Shown one piece after another: positions 44,144-54,272 of a DNA stretch of 64,000 nucleotides. The first letter of the stretch is position 1, and each line of letters opens with the position of its first letter. The notes under the pieces are model-generated. The model was not told the origin of the DNA and searched no databases. It saw only the letters and a program-made list of their open reading frames with translations. Origin of the DNA: Gammaproteobacteria bacterium (lineage in GTDB: Bacteria; Pseudomonadota; Gammaproteobacteria; Burkholderiales; Nitrosomonadaceae); contig CP054180.1 of the NCBI GenBank assembly GCA_015709635.1, positions 2,666,001 through 2,730,000 of the forward strand, in the 5' to 3' direction. A program made the position numbers and the translations under genes.

Positions 44144-46135
44144 TTAATTTTCAGGATTATTATCTGGTTTGAGTAATCCGCTTTGCATAGCGGCGTCAAG
44201 ACCTGGAGTATTATCTTGTGAAAGGTCTCTTACCAAAAAAATTATGCCAGCTTTTGAAAGATCATTATTTGAAAGCGCTTTCAAATCGATTAGATAGTTC
44301 CAAGCCAATAGACCAAGTTTAGGGATTCTATCCGTATTTGTTAAGGATGGGATATAAGACCATTTACTGTCGTTAGCACCTTTGAGACTTATACCGCTAG
44401 TTAACATTTGCCTTAAATCGCCTGATGTGCGCACGTGATCGAAAACTTGTCGAGCTTTTTCTGATATATGTCTCTCATCCAATTCGGTAACAGCATCTAT
44501 AACTCCGTCACTGGCATGGTCAGTCATGACAAGCCGGAGTACAGGCTCACTTTTCTCATCTCGTCCCACAAAACATACTGCAGCCTCTTCGAGAGCAGGG
44601 ATATCTAGTCTCGTTGGAACTCCACTTACATTGGAATAATAGACTTCTACACATACCGGAAAGGTCGCGGGTAGCTTTGCAACCATTCCCACCCTGCCAA
44701 GTCCTGACAGAACCCTTTGCTGTAATTCAAGAGCATGAGCTTCGCGTAGACGAGCAACCACTGCAAGATCGCCATTTTCGAACACCTGCCCAAGCTGATC
44801 ATGCGAGACCGTATCGATGTGTTTTAAATTCCATTGAATCCATGATAATTTTTTTCCAATACTGATCACGGGTGTTCTGGCATCACCTTTATATGACCAG
44901 TCATGTACCCCGAGGGACTTTAGTGTCCCCACTAGTAAAAGAATACGAGGAGCTCCTCCTCGTTGCAGATCACACGCTGGAGTTAAAATCAGCATGACCT
45001 TATCGGGTCCTGTGTCTACAAGTAATAAAGATTTAAGTCTATCTACATCGGCGGTTTCTGTCATTTTTAGAATATCACCAAAGGCCACAGAAGCTTCGAG
45101 CGCCCCTGGCAAACGCAATCTTTCAGCATTCTGAGCCAAGATACGCTCGACTATTACTTGCAGTTCAGGTGAGCCAGCAATGTAGGGAGGGGGATGATTT
45201 GCAATAGAAAATTCGTTTAGGTCAAGTGCAGCATTTATAATAGTAGACTCGCGCTCTATCTCATGCTGAAGAATGCGATCAAACACATCGACAAGGTAAC
45301 TACCGGTAGGCTCCCCTTCAACGCTCAATAGAAGTTGCTGGATTTGTCCAATATCAGAAAGACGCAATTTTCTAAGAAGCTCTAGGGTTCGATCGGTCGC
45401 CCTAGCCATCCCTTTTTCAAGTGCACAGAAAAATGTAGCCAACTTACGAGAATCCACAGCGTTTTCTACAAGGCGTTCAAGTTGACGTTCAAGACGATCA
45501 TTATTTTCTAAGTCGGATTTCTTAATGATACGGAAGGCAGAATCTAGTAATCCGACATAGTCTCGGAATTCGTCACGTTTTGCATCTAGGCGAGTACTAC
45601 GTGACATAAGAATGACTAGTGGCGGGTTTTCACGCCTCGTCGAAAGGGCGAGTTTCAGTTTATCCTTTGATTCATCTAGTGCGGAATCATCTTGAGTTTT
45701 GTTGAAAAATAAATCGATCAAAATTAAATCAATAGACTGAGCAGCGGCAGTGAAGTTTCGTCCAGAGGTCTCACACTCAAGGCCAAGGACTCTGAGTTTC
45801 GCCAGTGCCAGTTCTATATATCGACGGTCAGAATCTTGGTCACTAATGTATGTTTCAAAGAGGGGGTTACAGATTTCGCCAAGATAATCACGTAAGTTCC
45901 AAATAGCTGCAACGTAACCATCATCGGCTATAAGCTCATCGAAGCGTCTATTTGTAGCTGGAGGATACGCGTCAGTTATCTTCGCCTTGTGCACTTCGAG
46001 CAAATCATCATTAAATATTGGCCAAGCCTCGTTTGCCGGACCAATATCATTTGCAGTGGGTATAGAATCACAGACATCGTCAACAACGAGTGCTCGTCTA
46101 ATACCCTTTTCTGCAAGCAGGTCACGAAGCTTCAT
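44144..46135 (-). CDS. Large receiver-like protein, partner of the double-GHKL kinase
   Basis: The N-terminal 210 residues of this 663-aa protein resemble an expanded response-regulator receiver. They have an acidic pair in RALVVDDV (D19, D20), the likely phospho-acceptor in SIDLILIDLFF (D141), a Ser/Thr position in LVILMSRS and the conserved lysine in FRIIKKSD (K205/206). About 100 residues are inserted between the first and third elements, compared with a normal 120-aa receiver. The remaining 450 residues match no family I know and have no DNA-binding motif I can see. It overlaps the kinase gene by 4 nt, so the two are expressed as a pair. Confidence 0.6.
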   Translation of the reverse strand: MKLRDLLAEKGIRRALVVDDVCDSIPTANDIGPANEAWPIFNDDLLEVHKAKITDAYPPATNRRFDELIADDGYVAAIWNLRDYLGEICNPLFETYISDQDSDRRYIELALAKLRVLGLECETSGRNFTAAAQSIDLILIDLFFNKTQDDSALDESKDKLKLALSTRRENPPLVILMSRSTRLDAKRDEFRDYVGLLDSAFRIIKKSDLENNDRLERQLERLVENAVDSRKLATFFCALEKGMARATDRTLELLRKLRLSDIGQIQQLLLSVEGEPTGSYLVDVFDRILQHEIERESTIINAALDLNEFSIANHPPPYIAGSPELQVIVERILAQNAERLRLPGALEASVAFGDILKMTETADVDRLKSLLLVDTGPDKVMLILTPACDLQRGGAPRILLLVGTLKSLGVHDWSYKGDARTPVISIGKKLSWIQWNLKHIDTVSHDQLGQVFENGDLAVVARLREAHALELQQRVLSGLGRVGMVAKLPATFPVCVEVYYSNVSGVPTRLDIPALEEAAVCFVGRDEKSEPVLRLVMTDHASDGVIDAVTELDERHISEKARQVFDHVRTSGDLRQMLTSGISLKGANDSKWSYIPSLTNTDRIPKLGLLAWNYLIDLKALSNNDLSKAGIIFLVRDLSQDNTPGLDAAMQSGLLKPDNNPEN

Positions 46136-48492
46136 ACTTCGGTTCCTTTCGGCAACTCTAAAATAAAGCGATGTAAGCGACCTGTTTCGGGATTACGATC
46201 TTCATCTAGTTCCAGCGTGCCACCATGGTGTTGTGCTGCATCACGAGCAATATAAAGCCCGAGGCCTCGTCGCCGTCGGCTATCTTTAAGTGAAAAAAAC
46301 ATCTTGAAAACCTGCTCGCGGTTTTCGGGTGCGATACCGCGGCCGTTATCTTCAAATGTCATTGTTGGAGGACTACGTGATAGGCCGATCTTAATCTCAG
46401 CTTTAAACGAGGACTCACGTTCTACACGCATGTCTAGCCAATAGACTGAGTTTGAAATAAGATTTTCTATTATCTGCACTATCATACCCTTTACAGCACG
46501 CACAAGTAACGGTCGGCTTGGGAGATCTAAAGCTACGCATACTTTATGACGCTTGAACTGCGTTTCATGGGCTTCAATTGCTTCGCGGATTACTTCATCC
46601 AATGCAAATATTTCTAGCCGTTGTCGGCCAGACACACTTAACGGGTCTAACACACGAACCCGTTTACTAATACTCTTCATCTCTGCCTGAAGTGTGTTGA
46701 AGTAACTTCTCAACTGATATGGGACATCGTTACCCTTAAGCTTGACAAGTGCTTTAAGTGCATTTTCCGATGCCCGTGCCAGTTCATGTGCTACCACTTC
46801 GACCATTAGGCCAACACCGGCCATTTCAATCATTTGGCGACTTTCTTGCTCCATTTCTTCAATTCGCTTCCGTGCTTGTGCAGCGAACTCAGAAAACTCA
46901 AACAAGGTCTGCTGAAGATCCTCAATCGCTTCTCCCCCCTCAGGAGGTGTGAGTTTTTTCAACTGCTGGATAGCAGTACGAGCACGATCTTCAAGTTTGA
47001 TGACTTTTGCCTGTGCATCTGATAGATCTATTTTTTGATGCTTGTATTGCCGTTCGATGTCCTGCATGAACATGCCTAGTCGATCCTGAACTGAATATCG
47101 TAGTACCTGGAGAAGTACATATTGCTCAGACGTCTCGCGCAATCCTTCTCGATTAGTTTGATCGACTAGCATTGGATTTCCAGTTCGAGATATATTTACA
47201 CGACCAATAAACTGCGTTTTATTAAGTGTATACCCCGATCTCCGTAGCGCTCTCCGGTCAAGCTCCAGCCAATCGTCTTCATCTTCTCCATAAGGAAACA
47301 CCCTGAATCTATCACGAAATAAAAGAATTCCTGACCATTTCTGCTGTAATTCACGCACCGCTCGCTGATCGCCAATAGTATCAATGCTAGAGAGTCTTCG
47401 TCTGTTGTACCAGTGTGCTTCGAAGCTGAAAGGACCAATAGAAGTAAGTGCTGAATCTTCCACAGGACCATCTTTACCAATAATTGCTGCTTGAAGATCT
47501 TCTACCGGGAGCACCAACGTTTGCTGCTCGATCGGGTGTTCAAAACCTAAGCTAAGTGCCTCAAAATTGCAGGTAAGAACCGGTGATCCATTGATAATTT
47601 CATAATTCCCTTTCACGCGTGCATGGGCGGCGTTGAGGATAGAACTCGACATAATTGGAATTGCTATACGCTCGCCGTTCCAATAGATCGCAATACGGGG
47701 GCGTGATCCTGCATCTGCAAAGGGGTCAGTCAGACGAGCAAAATCATACTCCGCCAATTCACGTACCCGGGATTCAGTCCAGTTTTCTAGGAGATCGCTA
47801 ATAACTATTGAGGTACCTGACCAGTCATTCTTTGGTTTGGTATCTCCAATATCTGGTGCAACCGGTATCTGATCGAGCATGGCATCTATATCACCAAACT
47901 CTGCCCAGTCGATCTCGAGGATATTGAGGTGAGAGTCAGATATTTTGGCTGTCTCAACTCTTAGCCGTTCTCCAAGCCGCATAGCTGAAAGCCGACCAAT
48001 ACCTTTCTCGCCAAGATATGGCGTCTGTTTGTCACCACGTTGAAGTGCAGCTTCAACCTCTTTCTTTCGTGACGGGGTACCAATTACGAGGAAATTGCGA
48101 TTGAGATCTTCTAGCGACATCCCGACACCATTATCGAATATGGTAATAGTGTTATAACCTTTTTGAGCCATCTCGAAGCATTGTGATAGAGACTCAATTG
48201 ATGTTGCTTTATTGATGGTTGCAGTGAAATCTCCACGCGCTCCTTCACTAGCCGTTGGAAGCAACTCCGACTTAATCTGCGCCTTTAACTCCTCCAAGGT
48301 ACCACCGGTGGCGATTTTATTTTGGAGTCGCAAATAAGCTCGTTGGGATAGCAAGATATCGAAACGAACATCGACACCACTCTTGGTACGTGCGTCGAAA
48401 CCATTCTTGATGAGTTCGTAGAATGCTATTATGTCTGAGCTAATCAGCTCAGAGCCAAGTTCTAGAACGGTTCTCGCAGTAATTCGGAACAA
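46132..48492 (-). CDS. Double-GHKL ATPase / histidine-kinase-like sensor
   Basis: This 786-aa protein has two GHKL (Hsp90/kinase) ATP-binding modules. The N-terminal one is MORC/Hsp90-like: N-box FYELIKNGFDAR (N30, D33), G1 FDNGVGMS (120) and G2 LGEKGIGRLS (160-169). The C-terminal one is kinase-like: N-box ENLISNSVYW (about 674), G1 FEDNGRGI (about 710) and G2 RGLGLYIARDAAQHHGG. A coiled coil and an H-box-like VVAHELARASEN (histidine near 566) come between them. It could sense a ligand or DNA state and phosphorylate the receiver-like protein encoded next. No membrane segment is present, so it is cytoplasmic. It follows the FtsK-like gene by 56 nt. Confidence 0.7.
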   Translation of the reverse strand: MFRITARTVLELGSELISSDIIAFYELIKNGFDARTKSGVDVRFDILLSQRAYLRLQNKIATGGTLEELKAQIKSELLPTASEGARGDFTATINKATSIESLSQCFEMAQKGYNTITIFDNGVGMSLEDLNRNFLVIGTPSRKKEVEAALQRGDKQTPYLGEKGIGRLSAMRLGERLRVETAKISDSHLNILEIDWAEFGDIDAMLDQIPVAPDIGDTKPKNDWSGTSIVISDLLENWTESRVRELAEYDFARLTDPFADAGSRPRIAIYWNGERIAIPIMSSSILNAAHARVKGNYEIINGSPVLTCNFEALSLGFEHPIEQQTLVLPVEDLQAAIIGKDGPVEDSALTSIGPFSFEAHWYNRRRLSSIDTIGDQRAVRELQQKWSGILLFRDRFRVFPYGEDEDDWLELDRRALRRSGYTLNKTQFIGRVNISRTGNPMLVDQTNREGLRETSEQYVLLQVLRYSVQDRLGMFMQDIERQYKHQKIDLSDAQAKVIKLEDRARTAIQQLKKLTPPEGGEAIEDLQQTLFEFSEFAAQARKRIEEMEQESRQMIEMAGVGLMVEVVAHELARASENALKALVKLKGNDVPYQLRSYFNTLQAEMKSISKRVRVLDPLSVSGRQRLEIFALDEVIREAIEAHETQFKRHKVCVALDLPSRPLLVRAVKGMIVQIIENLISNSVYWLDMRVERESSFKAEIKIGLSRSPPTMTFEDNGRGIAPENREQVFKMFFSLKDSRRRRGLGLYIARDAAQHHGGTLELDEDRNPETGRLHRFILELPKGTEV

Positions 48493-48548
48493 ACCAAATT
48501 TCCTCTATTTATTATCAATTTGGTGTTGATGATTGTTCATTACTAACT

Positions 48549-51500
48549 CTATTTACGTGCCACTGCAATCAAGTGGGCAAGTTCAGAAATTTCTTCTTCC
48601 GAAGCAAAAGGCACTTGTGCAAGGATAACTCTACCTTCTCCTGACAGCTTAGCTGCCAAATGACCGCGACCAAGTAATCGTTCAGCACCTGGCTCGTCAA
48701 GAACAAGAATTGAGTTCCTCTTGTCTGCAACTTTTAAGACTAGGCGATTCGTCAAGTTTGCACGAAGTTGCATTGGTAGTGCATCTTTGTCAGGTCGTTG
48801 CGTAATCAATACTAGGTTAATTCCAGCTGCACGTGCTTTTACTCCCAAACGACTTACATTTAGATCCACGGCATCACGATATTCATTCATCATCATCCAA
48901 TCCGCCAACTCATCATGAAACAGCCATATGCGCGGAAGCTGTTCGGAAGAAGAGACCTTGCAATTATAGTTATCGAGCTTAGTGACACCTGCCTCAGCCA
49001 GTAATCTGTTCCTTCTCTCCATTTCAGCAACTAATTCTTCCAAAGCATAAATAGCCTGACCCTGCTCCGTGATTAATTCACCATCAAGGTGCGGCATGGT
49101 GCGAAGCCACGGAAAATCAATCCCGGCCTTAGGATCAATCATACGTATGCGTGCTCTTTTGGGGGAATTTGTTGCGCAAATATCTAGCAGGAGGGACTGT
49201 ACCAAGACGCCTTTGCCGCTTCCTGTTTCACCAGCAATTAGTGTATGAGGTCCATGAGACTGATGCCCTCCAAACTCATTCCCTACATTCAGATATAGCA
49301 ACTCACCATCTGATTCTTTTGCGCCAAGCAGTAGACTATTATTTGACTCAGGTGCGGTTGAAGGAAGCTCGCGTCGTCGCCAAAGGTCCCGCAAATGCAA
49401 TATTGCCCGATGTGGTCGTTTTACCATGATGATAATTTCCATCGGGGCGGCCAAAATATTGATGACATCAACAGCATGGGACGTCAGCAACTCCTGTCGC
49501 TTCTTTTCGACCTTTGTTACAGTCAAATCATCTGATCCCCGAAAGCGCACGAGCGCCGCATTGGGTGTTAATCGCGCTCCGATGAGTTCTGCAGTCATTT
49601 CATAACCGCGCAATGCTCTCTGCAATGATTTGACCGTTGTATCCAGCCAGGCTTTGGTATCTTCATCTTCTTCATCTGAGAAGGTACCTAAACTCACCCA
49701 TTGAGCGAGTTCGCCAGATGGCCACATTTTTAGCAAATCATTTGGTATAGCATATTCTCTATCCCTCATCTCAGGTTCTGGTTGAGATGAAACATTTCCA
49801 TCTACTGGTGTTGGCGAATTAATATTTTTTGTTTCTTTGGGTGGCTCTGGGCTAACAACCTTGTTATTCAATAAAGATAATGAATCCATTGCATGCAACA
49901 TTTGGTTGCTCCTAGACTGAGCATTAGCTTGTTCGTTGTCAGATGCTGATTCCTTAGAAACCTGCGCGTCGTTCCACTCTTCGTCTTCAGACACTACCCG
50001 CTTGGTTGAAGATGGTTTGTGCTTATTAGTAGGGCGTGAAGACTCTACAACATTAGATTTGTCAAAAACTTGTTTCAACCATTCCGCAAGTTGATTAGAT
50101 AACCACATTTTTAACAATTTATTTGGAATAGCATCTTTAGTGTCTTCTACCACTGATTCCATTTGAAATTCTGTCTTTTCTAATGCTATTACGAAATCGT
50201 TTTGTTTTGTTTCTTCTAGTGGTTCTGGTTTATCGAACTTGTTGTTTGATATGGGTACTGAATTCACTCCTTGCGACATATGGTTGCTACTAAGCTGGGT
50301 ATCGGTTTGCAAGTTTTTAAAGATTGTTTCCTTAGAAACAAGCGCGTCAGCCCACATTTCACCTTCAGATACTGTCTGCATAGCAGAAACCGAATTCTGC
50401 TGAGCGAAAGATCGAATAAATCCAGAAACTCTTGTTTTGTCGAAGACTTGCTGCGTACAATGAGGCATTCCTTTTAAAGGTATTACATCTCCCGCATCTA
50501 CGCATTCCTCAGTGTCATGAATGAAGACATGTGAAAATCCTGCAAGTTGAATCGGAATTTTGTCTTGTCTGACTTCATCTGACCATTTGTGTAGATCCCA
50601 ACAGTTCATTAAATTCGGATCAAACGGCTCCATGCCTTCTATCATGAAATCCCCTAATCGATGTAGCCAGATTTCACGGTCTATTCGGTTGTGTTTTGGA
50701 TCAATCGCACGGCTAAGACGAGCAACAGTCTCTTCAAGTTGTTTTGCAGATTTCTTTGCCTGAGTTCTATAACCAAGCGAGCTGACAAATTTGGCTTCAG
50801 AAATTGCAATCTTTAGAACGGGCATACCATTCACAATACGAGGGGCAATCGCCATGATATCGGCAATTTGCTCTTCCCGCTGGCCGAACCAAGAGGCTAA
50901 ATCATCCAGAAAAAACCAACCCATCGGTAAATCTGCACTTCCAAGTCCAGTTCGGATTTGCTCCATTGATAAGACAATACCAAGTAATTCATTCGCATAG
51001 TGGCCGTAACGTGCTGCGCGCATAACGATTTGACCGGATAGTGCATTGGCCTGTTCGATAAGTCGGTCAATAACGGTTTCATTTTCGTCGATGATTGCTG
51101 GATCAAGTCGTTCCAGGCGCTCTTTCAGAAGTACACGAAGGAGTCTGGGGTTGGATGTTGTCGATACAACAATATTGCGATCTACATGCCGGTCATGAAT
51201 ATGACGGATGACATGTACTCCGTTGTTGCTCAAGAGACGACGGTCAACCAATTCATCGAAGTTAACAACCCATTCACCGATCTTGTGTGTCTGACGAAAT
51301 ACATCACCAATATCGCCATCGCGGAAATTGACTTCACGTGCAGGGATGACATTGTTCGGCATAGCATTGCCACCTTCGAGGAAGCCCTGTACTAGGTTGA
51401 GGTAGCTTTGACCTACATGAGGCTGAACAGGGCAAGCTAGATAAACTGCTGTTGCTGTATCAGCTAAACCTATGGGGCGCCGTCTAGACCAGCGCGCCGG

Positions 51501-54272
51501 AACATGATCAAGCAATTCAGAATGTCTTTCACCGGGTGCGCGTTTCCAGACCAACTTTGCATTGCGTGCAACTACATCCTGAAGCGCCACAAGGTCAGCA
51601 ACCCGATCGATACTATCATCAGGGATATTAGCGGCGTCGAGAAAGCCAACGCGCAGTCTAGAGAGGAAGTTCCTGGCGGCTTCGCTGGCCATGACCGACC
51701 CGGATTCTTCGTTAACGGTAACATTTTGTTGTTCATACATCCGCCTAATACGCTTGGGATCTGAATGTGTTAACAACAGATCACATTGCAGGTCATTTTC
51801 TTGTTCGACTTTGCTAGATAGTTCGGAAGCTAGAGCACTCGGTAGAGCTTTAGACTCAGCGTTATAAAGCACTATTGAGAAATTACTGCGTTCATGAGGG
51901 AGAAGCTTAAGGTATTGTTCTCCGACATTTCCAAAAGCTTTGGCTGCTACACCGGGTTCAATGTCAAGCGCTTCATCCCCATTCGGGCGTGCCCGACGTA
52001 GCGGCGGCTCTGCTAGTGTGTAATCATATATTGTGTCAGCTGCTGCAAGGAGTATTGGTTGATCTTGATCAAAGCCAATACAGACTTCTGGATAATAATT
52101 CGAAATGAGTTCAGTCTGTATCTGGCCAAACAGCAAGTCAGCACGAAAAATATCATCTTCTTTAGCATTTAGAACATTATTGATCAGCTTTGCAGATTGG
52201 CGTGCCTTAATACTTATTTCGGCAAGTCGCATCGGATGCCACGGTGTAACAATTGCAGCAGGAGTGCCAGCGCCGACATTTGCAATACCAACACGCAAAA
52301 TTTCCTGCCAAAGCCTTTCTCGTGAGAGATCGTTATTTGCATGTTCTAGAAGAGTATCAAAAAGCTCACCGTAGGCTATAGCCTGTTCTATAAGGGCATC
52401 TGATGCAATTCCGGAGCCTTCTGGTGTGACCCACTCTCGTATAGCCTTTGTGTATAAATTGATGAATCGCTCAAACGCTTCATGAATTTTTTTTGTACTG
52501 TATGTTCCCAATATGCTTGACATCTCATTGAGTGCAGACAAAAACGGCGTACTTCTGTCCCCGCTATTTTTGTTAGGGGCAACCAGCCTTCCATCATTTG
52601 AGTTGGTTACGTCCCGGATAGTATTGACATCATTGAGCGCTATGCGCTGAATACTACCCTTGGCACTGACAAACTGTCTGGCGATATCTGCTGTCGGCAA
52701 TAAGGCCCATTTTTTATCTTGGTTGGCGACATTCAACAAATCATCAGGCAAGGCTGTTGCAATAGCATCGATCGGCATTTCCCAATGGAATATAAGCTTA
52801 GTCTTTGCACCTTCGGGATCGAGGATGGCCTCGAATTTGATAGACCGTGCTTCTTTCGAGCCAGAAGTAGTCTTAACAAGATCATCATCGACTTTTGGAT
52901 AATAAAACTCCAACAACTTTCCAAAATCTAATTTGACATTTTCACCTAGAATTGTTTGAAGCCCTCGGTAACGAAAGGCAAGATATCTCGCAACTTTTGC
53001 GTTCTTTCCACGCCAGAAACTTTTCTCTCGGGCATTAGGAATGCGTATTGCCAGTTTGTTTTCTTTCAACTCCTCGTCACTTACACGGCGGCGCAGGCTG
53101 TCCAGAGTTTCCAGCAATCCCACTAGGAAATCTTGATAAACTTGCGGGTTACGATAGATATAGCGCTCCCATTTTCCAGACAGCTTTTTGTCGCGTGCGA
53201 GATGTTCACGGTGGGTTTCAAAGAATTTCTGAAGATCGTCTGATGGCTCCTTGAGAAAATCTCTTGAAAGTAGCTCACGCTCTTCATCTTCCAGCAGATC
53301 ATCAAATTCATCGTCAAAGAACTTGATGGTTTGTTCTCCCAAAGACAAGGAAACTGTTCTCATAATGCCTTCGAACAAGTCAGAGATTGACCTCCAATCC
53401 AGGTCTGCTAACCCTTTTTGGGCATCAGACCAATCATCAATACGCAAATCAGCATCAAGAAAGCTCTGTATAGCCGTTCGTTCTGAATCGGTCAACCGAT
53501 CTGAGAGATCTTTGAAATTTGTCCGAAGTTGGTCGCGTGGAATAGGTTCCCCTCTCTCTGTTTCTCGGACAAGAAGTGGTCTAACTTTACTATGGAGACT
53601 CTTGAATATCTTGCTCCACTCAGTTAGTGATCTACGCTTTTTCTCGGGTATGCGATCAAAATACCCTGCATAGCGAGGAAGCCTGAGGCTGGGAAGGGCA
53701 TTGTCTATAGCCTTTTGTAAAGGAAGCCCTTTCCAGATAATTCCGTCCGAAATGGCTAGCACAAAATCTGCGAAGGTCTCGATCGTTCGTGCGGCATGGG
53801 AAAGATTCGCAGATTGAAGAGCTGTGAGTAGGTGATATCTTTTATGTCCATCAAGATAGTTAGATGTCAATCCAACTTTATCAATCCAAGCGTCATAGCT
53901 TGTTCTTAGAGTGTCAGTTTCGATCTTTGTGATTTTTTCAACGCTCTTGTCATTACGTTGTAGCTCTTCTTGCGATGCAGCAAAGAGTACCGCACGTGTC
54001 CCTTCTACCAAACGACAGTGACGCCAGTGTGTAATGGATTGGTCGCTTCTTGCATCCAAAGGCAGATTGCTTTCTGGATCGAAGAAGGAGGAGATCTTGA
54101 CTGAAACGATAGCACCCGCATCTGAATCCGCCAAGACTGCCTGCGCAATTGAGCGCACAAGCGATGCCTCTAACCCAAGCATACAAAAACGCAAAGAACC
54201 TTCGGGTTCCTGATTTAGATGTGTCTTTATAAAGTCGAGCGCCACTGACGCAATGAGCTCATTTCTTGTCAT
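48549..54272 (-). CDS. DptH/SspH-like FtsK-type translocase of phosphorothioation-dependent restriction
   Basis: This 1907-aa protein has a C-terminal FtsK/HerA-like ATPase: Walker A LIAGETGSGKGVLVQS (about residue 1682), Walker B RIWLFHDELADWMM (about 1780) and sensor-like NLVLITQRPDKDALPMQLRA. The long N-terminal part is not a recognised domain to me. Size, domain and position after DptF- and DptG-like genes identify it as DptH/SspH, the translocase that acts with F and G against DNA lacking phosphorothioate. I start it at 54272 (MTRNELIASVAL, AGGAG 7 nt upstream, ATGA overlap with the previous stop) rather than 54308. A linker near 49700-50455 carries a tandem duplication of about 126 codons. 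Confidence 0.7.
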   Translation of the reverse strand: MTRNELIASVALDFIKTHLNQEPEGSLRFCMLGLEASLVRSIAQAVLADSDAGAIVSVKISSFFDPESNLPLDARSDQSITHWRHCRLVEGTRAVLFAASQEELQRNDKSVEKITKIETDTLRTSYDAWIDKVGLTSNYLDGHKRYHLLTALQSANLSHAARTIETFADFVLAISDGIIWKGLPLQKAIDNALPSLRLPRYAGYFDRIPEKKRRSLTEWSKIFKSLHSKVRPLLVRETERGEPIPRDQLRTNFKDLSDRLTDSERTAIQSFLDADLRIDDWSDAQKGLADLDWRSISDLFEGIMRTVSLSLGEQTIKFFDDEFDDLLEDEERELLSRDFLKEPSDDLQKFFETHREHLARDKKLSGKWERYIYRNPQVYQDFLVGLLETLDSLRRRVSDEELKENKLAIRIPNAREKSFWRGKNAKVARYLAFRYRGLQTILGENVKLDFGKLLEFYYPKVDDDLVKTTSGSKEARSIKFEAILDPEGAKTKLIFHWEMPIDAIATALPDDLLNVANQDKKWALLPTADIARQFVSAKGSIQRIALNDVNTIRDVTNSNDGRLVAPNKNSGDRSTPFLSALNEMSSILGTYSTKKIHEAFERFINLYTKAIREWVTPEGSGIASDALIEQAIAYGELFDTLLEHANNDLSRERLWQEILRVGIANVGAGTPAAIVTPWHPMRLAEISIKARQSAKLINNVLNAKEDDIFRADLLFGQIQTELISNYYPEVCIGFDQDQPILLAAADTIYDYTLAEPPLRRARPNGDEALDIEPGVAAKAFGNVGEQYLKLLPHERSNFSIVLYNAESKALPSALASELSSKVEQENDLQCDLLLTHSDPKRIRRMYEQQNVTVNEESGSVMASEAARNFLSRLRVGFLDAANIPDDSIDRVADLVALQDVVARNAKLVWKRAPGERHSELLDHVPARWSRRRPIGLADTATAVYLACPVQPHVGQSYLNLVQGFLEGGNAMPNNVIPAREVNFRDGDIGDVFRQTHKIGEWVVNFDELVDRRLLSNNGVHVIRHIHDRHVDRNIVVSTTSNPRLLRVLLKERLERLDPAIIDENETVIDRLIEQANALSGQIVMRAARYGHYANELLGIVLSMEQIRTGLGSADLPMGWFFLDDLASWFGQREEQIADIMAIAPRIVNGMPVLKIAISEAKFVSSLGYRTQAKKSAKQLEETVARLSRAIDPKHNRIDREIWLHRLGDFMIEGMEPFDPNLMNCWDLHKWSDEVRQDKIPIQLAGFSHVFIHDTEECVDAGDVIPLKGMPHCTQQVFDKTRVSGFIRSFAQQNSVSAMQTVSEGEMWADALVSKETIFKNLQTDTQLSSNHMSQGVNSVPISNNKFDKPEPLEETKQNDFVIALEKTEFQMESVVEDTKDAIPNKLLKMWLSNQLAEWLKQVFDKSNVVESSRPTNKHKPSSTKRVVSEDEEWNDAQVSKESASDNEQANAQSRSNQMLHAMDSLSLLNNKVVSPEPPKETKNINSPTPVDGNVSSQPEPEMRDREYAIPNDLLKMWPSGELAQWVSLGTFSDEEDEDTKAWLDTTVKSLQRALRGYEMTAELIGARLTPNAALVRFRGSDDLTVTKVEKKRQELLTSHAVDVINILAAPMEIIIMVKRPHRAILHLRDLWRRRELPSTAPESNNSLLLGAKESDGELLYLNVGNEFGGHQSHGPHTLIAGETGSGKGVLVQSLLLDICATNSPKRARIRMIDPKAGIDFPWLRTMPHLDGELITEQGQAIYALEELVAEMERRNRLLAEAGVTKLDNYNCKVSSSEQLPRIWLFHDELADWMMMNEYRDAVDLNVSRLGVKARAAGINLVLITQRPDKDALPMQLRANLTNRLVLKVADKRNSILVLDEPGAERLLGRGHLAAKLSGEGRVILAQVPFASEEEISELAHLIAVARK
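49700..50455 (-). repeat. Internal tandem duplication in the dptH/sspH-like gene
   Basis: Two diverged copies with a period of 378-381 bp are present. Each runs from QVFDK through VSE-x-E-W-x-D-A-x-VSKE, NNK-x-x-x-PEP and ETK to AIPN-x-LLKMW-x-S-x-x-LA-x-W. Both lie in the polar linker before the FtsK domain. The DNA copies are diverged but still alignable by eye, for example CCACATTTTTA-CAA. Confidence 0.65.

Noticed and set aside
48549..54272. Chromosome-segregation FtsK or SpoIIIE
   Set aside because: It has no membrane domain or gamma domain, an extremely long unrelated N-terminus, and sits inside a defence operon after F- and G-type genes.
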